From NCBI RefSeq assembly GCF_000376385.1, contig NZ_AQWN01000012.1:48324-112323 (forward strand): a stretch of DNA of 64,000 nt, read 5' to 3'. Positions within the stretch are counted from its first letter, which is position 1, and the number at the start of each line of letters is the position of its first letter. Source of the stretch: Desulfurispora thermophila DSM 16022 (lineage in GTDB: Bacteria; Bacillota; Desulfotomaculia; Desulfotomaculales; Desulfurisporaceae). This document shows positions 54,851 to 63,608 of the stretch, piece by piece. The position numbers and the translations under genes are program-made. The notes beneath the pieces were generated by a model, which saw only the letters and a program-made list of their open reading frames with translations, made no database searches and was not told the DNA's origin.

Positions 54851-55960
54851 ATGTCAAGCAAAGTATATTTTATTAATTTGCGATCCAGATCATATGCGGA
54901 AAATAAAATTAGCAAGATTAAAAAGTTATTTGATCACGCCGGATTTAGCGCTCTTATTCAAAAAGACGATCTTACGGCAATAAAGCTTCATTTTGGCGAA
55001 CGTGGTAACGATAGCTTTATAAATCCTGTATTTGTGCGGCAAGTGGTGGATAAAGTTAAAAGCTGCGGTGGTAAACCTTTTCTGACAGATACCAATACAT
55101 TGTACTCAGGAAGTCGTCATAATGCAGTAGATCATCTGTTAACAGCGTTGGAACATGGTTTTGATTATACTGTTACCGGTGCTCCTTTGATTATTGCAGA
55201 TGGATTACGTAGTGAAAGTTTTGTCGAAGTTGAGATCAACAAAAAACATTTTAGTAAGGTAAAGCTGGCCAGAGATATTGTTAGCGCTGATAGTGTTATT
55301 GTGCTTTCCCATTTTAAGGGTCATGAAATGGCTGGTTTTGGCGGAGCAATAAAAAATCTTGCAATGGGTGGCGCGCCGGCAGCCGGAAAGAGAGAACAGC
55401 ATGGCTCCAGGATGGTCGTTAATTCTGACAAATGTATTGGTTGTGCCCAATGTTGCACGGTTTGTCCGGAAAAAGCTTGCCATCTTAACAATGATGATAA
55501 AGCAGAAATCTCTCCCGATAGCTGTATAGGTTGTGGTGAATGTTTAACCACATGTCCCGCAAAGGCTATTGAAATGGATTGGGCAACGGAAATCCCGGCA
55601 CTTCTTGAAAGGATGACTGAATACGCATATGGAGTGGCAAAGACTCACCAGCAGCGTATTGGTTATATTAATTTCCTTCTAAATATTACACCAGATTGTG
55701 ATTGTGCCGGATGGAGCGATGCTCCCATTGTGCCCGATATTGGTTTTCTGGCGTCAACAGATCCAGTAGCTATTGATCAGGCCAGTTTCGATCTGGTAAA
55801 GCAGCAGATCGGCTTATCCGGGTCTTTGCTGGCACATGACTGTGGGGCCGGGGTGGATAAGTTTCATGCTTTGCGATCGCATATAGATGCCACCATCCAG
55901 TTGCGCTATGCTGAAGAGATCGGATTGGGCAGCCGGGACTACGAACTGGTTGCTCTCTAA
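54851..55960 (+). CDS. DUF362-ferredoxin fusion protein
   Basis: The start is ATG 54851 (MSSKVYFINLRSRSYAENK) after AAAGGATGAGG. The 369-residue protein has DUF362 motifs (LTAIKLHFGERGN, VIVLSHFKGHEMAGFGGAIKNLAMGG) and an inserted 2[4Fe-4S] ferredoxin (CIGCAQCCTVCPEKAC and CIGCGECLTTCPAKAI). It is likely an iron-sulfur enzyme or electron carrier; the reaction is unknown. Base use is clearly more AT-rich than in the flanking genes, which suggests transfer from another genome. Confidence 0.88.
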   Translation: MSSKVYFINLRSRSYAENKISKIKKLFDHAGFSALIQKDDLTAIKLHFGERGNDSFINPVFVRQVVDKVKSCGGKPFLTDTNTLYSGSRHNAVDHLLTALEHGFDYTVTGAPLIIADGLRSESFVEVEINKKHFSKVKLARDIVSADSVIVLSHFKGHEMAGFGGAIKNLAMGGAPAAGKREQHGSRMVVNSDKCIGCAQCCTVCPEKACHLNNDDKAEISPDSCIGCGECLTTCPAKAIEMDWATEIPALLERMTEYAYGVAKTHQQRIGYINFLLNITPDCDCAGWSDAPIVPDIGFLASTDPVAIDQASFDLVKQQIGLSGSLLAHDCGAGVDKFHALRSHIDATIQLRYAEEIGLGSRDYELVAL

Positions 55961-56004
55961 CTGGCGGGAGCAGCGAAAGATGAAATCATGCTATTTTATT
56001 ATCA

Positions 56005-56026
56005 GGAGTACTGTAAATTGTACTCC
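56005..56026. promoter_or_regulatory. 22-bp dyad upstream of the MerR gene
   Basis: GGAGTAC-TGTAAATT-GTACTCC is a perfect 7-8-7 dyad followed by TTTTACAATG. It could be the MerR-type operator (a TACAAT -10 box lies at 56030-56035) or a weak terminator of the preceding gene. The -35 box is not clear. Confidence 0.5.
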
Positions 56027-56095
56027 TTTTACAATGTGTCCGGCCCGGGGACAACGCCAGGTGTGATGAGGCCGGATATCAGGAGTGGAGCAGAC

Positions 56096-56482
56096 ATGAC
56101 GATTACAGAAGTAAGTGCCAAATACGGTATTTCCCAGGACACACTCCGCTATTACGAGCGCGTTGGCTTGATCCCTCGCGTAAATCGCAATAAAAGCGGT
56201 ATCAGGGATTATACCGAGGAGGACTGTAAATGGGTTGAATTTATCAAATGCATGCGCAATGCCGGTCTGCCTATTGAAGTGTTGATTGAATATGTCCAGC
56301 TCTTTCAGCAGGGGGATGCTACGCTGGAGGCCAGAAAAGAGCTCCTGATGGAGCAGCGCGATCAGTTAATGGCCAAAATTGCCGATATGCAGAAAACTTT
56401 GGAACGCCTGAACCATAAAATTGCAGTGTATGAGCAGGTGGTGGTGGAAAAAGAAAAATTGCTCAGGAGAACGGAGAATTAA
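56096..56482 (+). CDS. MerR-family regulator (AdhR-like)
   Basis: The start is ATG 56096 (MTITEVSAKYGISQDTLRYYERVGLI) after AGGAGTGGAG. The 128-residue protein has the MerR winged HTH (TLRYYERVGLIPRVNRNKSGIRDYTEED) and a long dimer helix (about 80-120). There is no Cys metal site, so it is of the AdhR/aldehyde- or drug-sensing subgroup rather than a metal sensor. The effector is unknown. It may control the adjacent DUF362 gene or larB. Confidence 0.9.
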   Translation: MTITEVSAKYGISQDTLRYYERVGLIPRVNRNKSGIRDYTEEDCKWVEFIKCMRNAGLPIEVLIEYVQLFQQGDATLEARKELLMEQRDQLMAKIADMQKTLERLNHKIAVYEQVVVEKEKLLRRTEN

Positions 56483-56628
56483 CCGGGACAAATGTGCTGT
56501 GGAGAACTCCTGCGGGGAGTGTTTCTGGTTAACCAGATGCTGCCATTTTTACAGGTAGCATAATGGGGAACCGTGTGATATAGTTTGGTCAGATGGAATG
56601 ATTTATCGGCAGACAGGTGGGATGCTGC

Positions 56629-57411
56629 TTGAATCGGGAGGCGCTTTATCATTTACTGCAGCAGGTGGCCGGGGGTGATCTTTCGGCGGAGCAGGCCCTG
56701 CACATGCTGCGCGACTTTCCCTTTACCAGCCTGGAGTATGCCAATCTGGACACCCACCGCCAGCTGCGCACCGGCTTCCCCGAGGTGATTTTCTGCCAGG
56801 GCAAGACGCCGCAGCAGACGGGGCAAATTTTTGCCCGGCTGGCCCAAAGCCACGGGCGGGTGCTGGCCACCCGGGCGACGGCGGAACACTACCGGGCGGT
56901 GCAGCAGCTCTGCCCGCAGGCGGTGTATCAGGAAACCGCCCGCTGCATCACCCTGGGTCAGCCCGGGGAGCCGGAGAAACCCGGCCTGGTGCTGGTGCTC
57001 AGCGCGGGCACGGCCGATTTGCCCGTGGCCGAGGAAGCGGTGGTGACAGCCCGCATGCTGGGCTGCCGGGTGGAGCGGGCCTATGATGTGGGGGTGGCCG
57101 GCATTCACCGCCTGCTGGACAGACTGGAACTGCTGCGCCGGGCGGCGGTGATCATTGTGGTGGCCGGCATGGAAGGCGCCCTGGCCAGTGTGGTGGGCGG
57201 CCTGACCGAGCGGCCGGTGATTGCCGTGCCCACCAGTGTGGGCTACGGGGCCAGCTTCGGCGGCCTGGCGGCGCTTTTGACCATGCTCAACAGCTGTGCC
57301 AGCGGAGTGGGCGTGGTGAATATTGATAATGGTTTCGGAGCCGCCTGCCTGGCCGGGGCCATTCTGGACACGGCGGCTTTTGTGCAGGGGCGGGCTGACG
57401 AAAGGGCTTGA
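56629..57411 (+). CDS. larB: LarB, nicotinate carboxylase of nickel-pincer synthesis
   Basis: The start is taken as TTG 56629 (MNREALYHLLQQVAGG), eight bases after AGGTGGG; GTG 56617 is possible. The ~260-residue protein shows the AIR-carboxylase-like LarB domain: VLSAGTADLPVAEEAVVTARMLG, VYDVGVAGIHRLL-type segment and VVAGMEGALASVVGGL...VPTSVGYGASFGGLAALLTMLNSCASGVGVVNIDNGFGAA. LarB carboxylates and hydrolyses NaAD to start the nickel-pincer cofactor. larC follows. Confidence 0.94.
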   Translation: MNREALYHLLQQVAGGDLSAEQALHMLRDFPFTSLEYANLDTHRQLRTGFPEVIFCQGKTPQQTGQIFARLAQSHGRVLATRATAEHYRAVQQLCPQAVYQETARCITLGQPGEPEKPGLVLVLSAGTADLPVAEEAVVTARMLGCRVERAYDVGVAGIHRLLDRLELLRRAAVIIVVAGMEGALASVVGGLTERPVIAVPTSVGYGASFGGLAALLTMLNSCASGVGVVNIDNGFGAACLAGAILDTAAFVQGRADERA

Positions 57412-57594
57412 AAAGTTGCGGTATAATATTGTTTGTGTGTGAGGTGCTGGGCAGGGAAGCCCTTGGTGCAGATGTTTCTGCCGGGAGAAGGGGAGATTTG
57501 ACACCGCCACTTCCACCTTTCTCAAAATACCAAAAGCCGGGTGGTTAGCCCGGCTTTTGTTTAATCAAACAATGTTGAAGGGAGCGGAAACAAT
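57412..57594 (+). promoter_or_regulatory. Leader with terminator between larB and larC
   Basis: A TATAAT stands at 57422-57427, without a good -35 box. The stretch holds small hairpins (GGGC/GCCC, GCAGA/TCTGC, GAGAA/TTCTC) and ends in a strong terminator, AAAAGCCGGG (57532-57541) with CCCGGCTTTT (57549-57558) then GTTT. larC begins 36 bases later, so readthrough may be controlled. No known riboswitch class was recognised. Confidence 0.5.
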
Positions 57595-59154
57595 TTGGCC
57601 ACACTCTACCTGGATTGCTTTTCGGGCATCAGCGGCAATATGCTGCTGGGAGCCCTGCTGGATGCCGGGGGCGACGCCGGGCATTTGCAGAGCGAGCTGG
57701 GCAAGCTGCCCCTGCCAGAGTGGCAGCTGCACATAGAGCGGCGGCTCAGCCACGGTATCAGCGGCACCTATGTGCAGGTGCTGGACGGGCGGGGCCGGCC
57801 CTGGGAGGAGGCGGCGGAACCGGGCCGTATCGCCGGGCAGGCGGGGCACGGGCCTGGCGCGCATGGCGCCGGTTTCCCTTCTGGCGCCGGGTCTGGCGCG
57901 AGCGGTGCCGGACACGGTCAAACACCCGATGGCTGCAGTCATGGATACAGCCATGCTCATGGGGAAGAAAACCGGGTGCCTGGCGGCTGTGGCTGCGGCT
58001 TAAGCCACGGGCACGTTAGCTCCGGCCCGGCAACTGCCAGCTCCCCGGCACCGGGAGCAGCCAACCGGCCGTGCCGGGAAGCGGCCCACCACCATACCTC
58101 GTTCCGGGAAATCCGCGCCATGCTGGTGGAATCTCCCCTGCCCTCCCGGGTGAAGGAGACTGCCCTGGCGGTTTTTACGGCCCTTGCGCAAGCCGAGGGC
58201 CGGGTGCACGGCCGCTCACCGGAGGATGCGCACTTCCATGAAGTGGGGGCGGTGGACTCCATAATTGATATTGTGGGAGCGGCCGTGCTTTTGCAGCAGC
58301 TGGGGGTGGAAAAGGTGCTCTGCTCCCCCGTGCCCACCGGGGGTGGCTATGTGCGCTGCGCCCACGGCCTGCTGCCCGTGCCGGCGCCGGCCACAGCTAT
58401 TTTGCTGCAGGGGGTGCCCCTGCGCCCCTGCCCGGTGCAGGCCGAGCTGACCACGCCCACCGGGGCCGCCCTGGTGCGGGTGCTGGCGCAGGGTTTCGGC
58501 CCGCTGCCGGCCGGCACATACCGGACGGTGGGCTACGGCCTGGGCAGCCGGGAAATCGGCCAGCCCAACGCCCTGCGGGTGTTTTTGTATGAGCAGGCGC
58601 TGGCGGGGGGGGATTTTAGCGGCTGCAGGCTGCCTGGTGTAGCCCGGGAAGCGGGAGGCGGATTGTCCCCGGCAGCCGGCAACAGCCTGTCCGGCGGTAT
58701 TACTATAGAAGAAATTGCCGTGCTCACCACCCACCTGGATGACTGTCCCCCCGAATGGTACAGCGCCCTGTTTGAGCTGCTCTTTTCGGCCGGGGCGCTG
58801 GATGTGGCCGTCACCCCGGCCCAGATGAAGAAAAACCGCCCCGGCCATGCGCTGACCGTGCTTTGCCATCCCGCCCTGAGCCACGAACTGGCCCTGCTCA
58901 TATTGAAGCACTCCCCCGCCCTGGGAGTGCGCTGCCGGCTGGAAAGCCGCTACGTGCTGCCCCGTCGCGAGGAAAAAATCGCCACCCCGCTGGGAGAGGT
59001 GGCGGTGAAAATCTCTTACGGGCCGGACGGATCGGTCTGGCACGTCAAACCGGCCGCCGATGAGGTGAAGGAACTGGCCGCCCGGCACGGCCTTTCCGTA
59101 GAGCAGGTGCAGCGGCTGGTATGGCGGTGTTTGGGGGAAGGGGTACTATTATGA
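57595..59154 (+). CDS. larC: LarC, nickel insertion enzyme of nickel-pincer synthesis
   Basis: TTG 57595 follows AAGGGAGCGG. The 519-residue protein starts LYLDCFSGISGNMLLGALLDAG and has AHFHEVGAVDSIIDIVGAAVLLQQLG, CAHGLLPVPAPATAILLQG, ELTTPTGAALV and the C-terminal HLDDCPPEWYSALFELLFSAGALDV region, the LarC signature. LarC binds and inserts nickel using CTP. It is one continuous frame, with no LarC1/LarC2 frameshift. A long Gly/His/Cys-rich insert (about 85-165, with CSHGYSHAHGEEN and HHHT) could hold metal. Confidence 0.94.
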   Translation: MATLYLDCFSGISGNMLLGALLDAGGDAGHLQSELGKLPLPEWQLHIERRLSHGISGTYVQVLDGRGRPWEEAAEPGRIAGQAGHGPGAHGAGFPSGAGSGASGAGHGQTPDGCSHGYSHAHGEENRVPGGCGCGLSHGHVSSGPATASSPAPGAANRPCREAAHHHTSFREIRAMLVESPLPSRVKETALAVFTALAQAEGRVHGRSPEDAHFHEVGAVDSIIDIVGAAVLLQQLGVEKVLCSPVPTGGGYVRCAHGLLPVPAPATAILLQGVPLRPCPVQAELTTPTGAALVRVLAQGFGPLPAGTYRTVGYGLGSREIGQPNALRVFLYEQALAGGDFSGCRLPGVAREAGGGLSPAAGNSLSGGITIEEIAVLTTHLDDCPPEWYSALFELLFSAGALDVAVTPAQMKKNRPGHALTVLCHPALSHELALLILKHSPALGVRCRLESRYVLPRREEKIATPLGEVAVKISYGPDGSVWHVKPAADEVKELAARHGLSVEQVQRLVWRCLGEGVLL

Positions 59155-59438
59155 TAGTGAGCCGGGCAAATTTTTGCCGCGTACCAAGACTTAGCTTGCT
59201 GGTAACAATAACTGTCTCCTGAGCGCAAAGAGTACAGTCCAAGCAGGAGTCTGCCGAGAGGAATCCTCAGGGAGCCAGTGCTCTTAAGTGCTGGCAGAAA
59301 CGCTGGCGCTTTACCGGCAAGAAAATTTGTGAGAGGGCGGTTCTTTTTTCCTCAAGTAGCAAGGAAACAAATATTTCCCGATAGTAGAATCGGATGATCA
59401 ATTCCGCCTTGCTTGTGATATAATCAAACCAAAAGAAT

Positions 59439-60273
59439 GTGGTCCAACTGGAGGCCGACATCACCTATCACAATACCGACGTTGTCATGAAAGCCGCTTT
59501 TCCATATATTCCAGCAGGATGCCCTCAAATTCCTGGGCCTGGAACTGCCCGAGATTACCGACCTGGCCCCCACTGAAATGCCCGTGCTGGAGGCAAAAGA
59601 AACTCGTACCGATTTCGTATTCCAGCTGGCCGACGGTAGCCTTTTGCACATGGAATTTCAGACCACGGCCAGCATGGATGATCTGTACCGCTTCCTGCTC
59701 TATGACGCCCGCCTGATTTACCACACCCGGAAAATCATCCGCACCGTGGTCATCTACGCCGGAGAAATCAGCCGGGCCGGTGACACACTGTGCAAAGGCA
59801 CTGTAGACTACCAGGTGCGCAACGTCTACCTGCACAGCTACGACGGCGATGCTATCTACCAGCGGCTGCAGCAAAAAGCAGTCCAGGGCGAGCCCTTCAC
59901 GCGGCAGGAAATGCTGGAGCTAATCTTCCTCCCCCTGATGAAAAGCAGGGAAGATCGCTCCGAAATGGCCATCAAAGCCGCCGAGCTGGCCAGGACCAAT
60001 GAGACACCGGAAACCCCGTTCCTGCTCATAGCAATTGGCGACAAATTCATGGACGAGAGCGCCAAGAGAAAATTGCTGGAGGTGATCAGTGCGACGCAAC
60101 TAGAACAGTGGATTAGGGATAAAGGTCGTATGGAAGGCAAGCAGGAAACTGCAGAGGCTGCACTGCAAAAGGGATTAAACCCTCAGCTGGTAAGCGAAAT
60201 CACTGGTATTCCCCTGGACAAGATAATGGAACTGCAGAAGAAAACCAAATCACAGGAAAAACCAGTGCAATAG
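59439..60273 (+). pseudogene. Rpn-family nuclease/transposase-like gene with N-terminal frameshift
   Basis: The frame from ATG 59578 gives 231 residues of the Rpn/YhgA-type PD-(D/E)xK family (TDFVFQLADGSLLHMEFQT with the Asp and Glu of the active site; then FLLYDARLIYHT, YLHSYDGDAIYQRL, ISATQLEQWIRDKGRMEGKQE). The family's N-terminus (VQLEADITYHNTDVVMKA) is present from about 59439 but in another register; removing one G near 59490 joins it to FHIFQQDALKFLGLELPEITDLAPTE. A one-base insertion therefore breaks the gene. A shortened protein from 59578 may still be made. Confidence 0.72.
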
Positions 60274-60282
60274 CCCAAACCC

Positions 60283-60312
60283 ACAACCACCGCAAAGCCG
60301 GTGGTTTTTCTA
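60283..60312 (+). terminator. Terminator after the Rpn-like gene
   Basis: AACCACCG and CGGTGGTT form an 8-bp stem around CAAAGC, followed by TTTC. Confidence 0.65.
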
Positions 60313-60365
60313 TAGTTCCTCCCCGTCGCATTAATGAACGCTGGAGCGAATCTTACTCTCTCCAA

Positions 60366-60398
60366 AATAAAAGCCACCCCGCCTGGCGAGGTGGCTTC
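60366..60398 (-). terminator. Terminator of the cobN-like remnant
   Basis: On the minus strand AAGCCACCTCGCC and GGCGGGGTGGCTT form a stem with a short loop, followed by TTATTTTGG. It lies just after the stop at 60412. Confidence 0.7.
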
Positions 60399-60411
60399 CT
60401 CATATTTCGGG

Positions 60412-62208
60412 CTATCTGCCCCGTCGGCGCAGGGCAAAGCCTATGCCGGACAGTACCACCAGGGCCAGCACGCCTATAAAGCCCGGCAGGGGCACTGTGG
60501 GGCGGGGCGGTGCTGTTTTGGTGGTTTCTTTTTGCACTTCGTAGGCCTTAAGGGGCGGTTGGTCGCCGCCCTGTTTTTCTCCCGGTCCGGGCGATGCCGG
60601 TTTGCGGTTGGCTGTGGCCGGCAGGCTGATTGGCGGCCCGCTGTTGGCCGGTTTCTGCTCGGCCATGGCTATTTGGGGCCCGGCAGGTTGTGCAGTATTC
60701 TCTCCCGCTGCAGCCGGTGGTGCTCCGGGGGTGTTTGCCGGAACATCCGCACTGCTTTGCTCACCGGCCGGCGGCGGACTGGTTGCGGGCTGTTCCACAC
60801 TGGGCTGTTCTACCGGTGGCTGGTTTTGCTCCGGCTGGGCGGGCTGTGGTACAGTCTGGCTGGCGGGTTGCTGTACCGGATGCTCCGATTTTTTGCTCTT
60901 GTGGCTGGAGCGTTCGCTTAAAACCACTCCGGTGGCCTGCTCCAGCCGGCTGGTCAGCTGGCTGAGCAGGCTGGCAGACACCAGGTTGCTGGCCCAGCGC
61001 ATCATCTGCAGGTTGCCGCAGCTGCAGTCGCAGCAGGCAACGCCGTTTTTAATAATGGCCTGCGCCCAGGTGTTGGCAACCAACTTGAGCGTATCCTTAT
61101 CGGCCTGCCAAAGCCCTTTTTGTGCGGCGGTGAGCATGGTGCCGGTGACGCTTATTAATGCGTATGCATTGTTGCCTTGTGCTAGCCAATTGTTAACTCC
61201 AAGGTTGTATTTGTCTTTTAAGTATATATCGACGACTTCTTTCCACATCCATCCTCCTACCAGGTCTGGATTGGTAACCTGCCATCCCCAGAGGTAGGAA
61301 ACAAATTTGTTGGAAATAGTGTGCGCCCCGCTGTATCCATGTTCCATCATTCCTTTAATCCACTCGGGGTTATAGTAACGCGTGCGCAGCTCACGGGTAA
61401 GGTATTCGGTTAGAGTAGTTACGCTGGCTCTGGCCGGGTTGGCATAGTCCAAGATGTACATATCGGGGGCTTGACCATTGTTGGCATGCTCTACGGCCAT
61501 GGACAGTCCGCCGAAATAGTCGAAACAATCATCGTTGTCCAACGCACCGTAGAGGTTGCTGGAACGAGAGTGGAAAATGTTGGTTACTCCGGTCAGGAGA
61601 TTTTGGAAAATATCGACCTGATTTTCGCCCCATATCTGTTCGGAATAAGCGTGTCCGAGCCGCTGGAGGTAAAGCTCTGCGATCTCCTCTCTGCTGTCCC
61701 ATGTCCAGGCCTGTTCTACAGCATGCGAAACACCGGCACCGTAGTCTCCAACTGGCGGAGCGAAAATCCTGAGCATAGACAACATTCCTGCTTTTTTCCA
61801 GGCTTCCTGTTCACTTAGGCCAGTATCTTTCAGGTTTTGGACCATCTCTGGTGCTGCTTCTACCCAGTGCTTGGCGACATAATTCATATCCAGGGATTCT
61901 TTTCCTTTAACACTGTCAAAGAGTTTAGCTTCCCGCAGGGGCTGGATTGCTGCGTCCAGAGCAACATTGCCTTTTACAGCCATAGACTTATCCCATTTGG
62001 GTTTTACTCCCAGCAAGCGCATTACAAATGATACCATAGTGCCGTCATCCCGGGCTGTTTCCACGCACCAGACCACAGCAGCTACTTTTTCCGGCGGCGC
62101 ATAGCCTTTGGCGGCTGCTTCATCTGTAATGCGTTTTAAGGCCTCGTCAGCCAGCTTTTTGCCCAGGTTATAAGCCGTTACAGCTGTAGTGTTCGGCCAG
62201 GTGTTGCA
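60412..62208 (-). pseudogene. CobN-like cobaltochelatase, C-terminal half with membrane anchor
   Basis: CobN homology starts without a start codon at about 62208 (NTTAVTAYNLGKKLADEALKRI, EKVAAVVWCVETARDDGTMVSFVMRLLGVKPKWD) and runs to about residue 400, with GNPEWIKGM-type motif YNPEWIKGMMEHGYSGAH. Only about 450 of the usual 1,200+ residues remain; a GTG at 62076 could start a 554-residue product. The end is unusual: a Pro/Gln/Ala-rich tail (about 150 residues), KAYEVQ, a membrane helix (LPGFIGVLALVVLSGIGFAL) and RRRGR. The 5' half has been deleted, with the upstream membrane gene now abutting it. Confidence 0.75.
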
Positions 62209-62386
62209 GTGCTCTGGCCCGCGGCCCGATGAGGCGGAACAGGCCGTACAGGCCAGCGGCGTAGGCTAACAAAAGGGGCAGGGCCAGGCGGCGGGGCAGG
62301 CCGCTTAAACCCAGCGCCAGACCGGCTTTCAGGCCAAAAATGGCCGTGCCCGATAGCACGCCGATTTCCCACAAAGCGGACAGCAT
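62168..62386 (-). pseudogene. DUF2162-like membrane protein, truncated
   Basis: The 72-codon frame starts at an ATG with GCAGGAGGTGAAAAA upstream, so it was a real gene start. MLSALWEIGVLSGTAIFGLKAGLALGLSGL recalls the N-terminus of DUF2162 putative transporters (about 220 residues). After AEHYS it runs out of frame into cobN sequence and stops. The gene appears to be cut by the same deletion that removed the 5' half of cobN. Confidence 0.55.
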
Positions 62387-62761
62387 TTTTTCACCTCCTG
62401 CAGGAAGTAAATGCCCGTGCCTGTTGCTTATCTCGGCGGCCGGGCAAAAAAAAGACCACGCTGCACCATACCCCTGCCTTCGGGCGGGGATCTGGCCTGC
62501 GTGGCCTTATTTCCGGGTGATGTTGTCTGAGATAAGATCAGCCGGCTGTTTTGCCGCTGTCGCGCGGATTTAAATGAAGCTTTGTCAGGTTGCCCGGCCA
62601 GCTTCTTGCCGGCCGTTGACCATAATAGTACCGGGCGACCTGTTCGACTTTATTTTCAGTATTCCACGACATTTATTTGTTTTTCCTGCCGTATGGCAGA
62701 AAATTTTTACAATCTCTGATCACCACCGTGTTCGCGCGCTGTGTTCTGATCTTGATTTAGC
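62387..62761 (-). other. Non-coding gap with a long nested hairpin
   Basis: 375 bp without a supported gene. The part 62427-62536 folds into a nested hairpin ending in T8 on the minus strand; the remainder shows nothing clear. Confidence 0.4.
62427..62536 (-). terminator. 110-nt nested hairpin with T-run
   Basis: Outer arms CTTATCTC (62427-62434) and GAGATAAG (62529-62536), middle GGCCACGC/GCGTGGTC and inner CCCCGCC/GGCAGGGG stems are stacked. On the minus strand the middle stem is followed by TTTTTTTT, and the outer arm closes after it. It lies upstream of the DUF2162-like gene. It could be a terminator with an antiterminating outer stem or a leftover regulatory RNA. Confidence 0.5.
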
Positions 62762-63106
62762 TCACCTCTTCTTAATGTACCCGTACAGCAGTGTTCCCGC
62801 TCCGGTTACGACCAGCAGCAGGGCCCGGAATGTGACCCCGTGAGGTGGTGCACCGCTTTTCTGCCCTTCCGGGATCACTTCATAGGCAGTGGCCCTGGGT
62901 TCGCCCTTGCTTTGCTCACCCGCGCTGGGGGGCTTGGCCGACGAGTTTTTCTTCGCTGTCCGGCTTTCCGGGTGGTCTGCCGGGCTGCTGGGAGGGACGC
63001 TCACTGTAGCGGGCTGCGGGCCTGCCGCAGCTGCTGCCGCCGGGGTAGATGCAGCCGCTGGCTGGGTGCCGGCGGGCGAATGAAATACCGGCCACATGCA
63101 ACACAT
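62762..63106 (-). pseudogene. C-terminal tail of a second CobN-like protein
   Basis: The frame holds an Ala/Pro-rich stretch, SKGEPRATAYEVIPEGQ, a membrane helix (GVTFRALLLVVTGAGTLLYGYI) and KKR. The order Pro-rich, AYEV, membrane helix, basic end is the same as in the tail of the gene at 60412-62208 (LKAYEVQ...). No ribosome site precedes the ATG at 63106, and the frame further upstream is the riboswitch. It is best read as the last part of a cobN-like gene whose body was deleted, leaving riboswitch and tail joined. Confidence 0.6.
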
Positions 63107-63134
63107 CCCTGTGCCGCGCAGGTAATGCGGTGTC

Positions 63135-63320
63135 TTGCGCACAGGCAGGTCTCCTGGCTTCGGTTCAGCGGTGACTGGCGCCTTCCCGGTCGCGCGCATG
63201 CGACCAGTGGCCTCTTGCCAGCCCCTCCCCGTTACAGTGGCGGGACCGTGCCGGACTTGCACCGGCTTCCCTTTTCACCCCGGCGCAGGTCCTGTTCGGC
63301 CTGCCGTGGGGCACCTGTTC
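63135..63320 (-). promoter_or_regulatory. Cobalamin riboswitch
   Basis: The minus strand shows the cobalamin core: GGGAAGCCGGTGCAAGTCCGGC, then ACGGTCCCGCCACTGTAACGG, and the B12-box-like AGCCAGGAGACCTGCC. It normally shuts genes for B12 synthesis or cobalt uptake when adenosylcobalamin is high. Here it stands directly before a gene tail, so its original target has been lost. Confidence 0.96.
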
Positions 63321-63608
63321 GTTGTTTTGCTTATGTTTATGTCTCAGGGCATTTTGTCCCGCCTATTGGCCAGGGCTGTAGTTATGTAAAAAACTATCCG
63401 TACATTATTTTTTGTAAGCTAACATCCATTGCCGGTTCAGGCTAAATTGAACTATAGCTGATAATAAGATTAGTGAGATAAATTATTTCATAATTTCCCA
63501 CATTTTCTTGATAATCCTGCCGCAATTATTTTCTATACTTTTCCTTGCCGGCGGGTAGTGATGCGAACCGCGCAGCCGGTAAAAAATTCTACCAAGGGGG
63601 AATGTGTA

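Noticed and set aside
63107..63262. N-terminal extension of the small tail protein
   Set aside because: These codons overlie the conserved core of the cobalamin riboswitch, so they are not protein coding.
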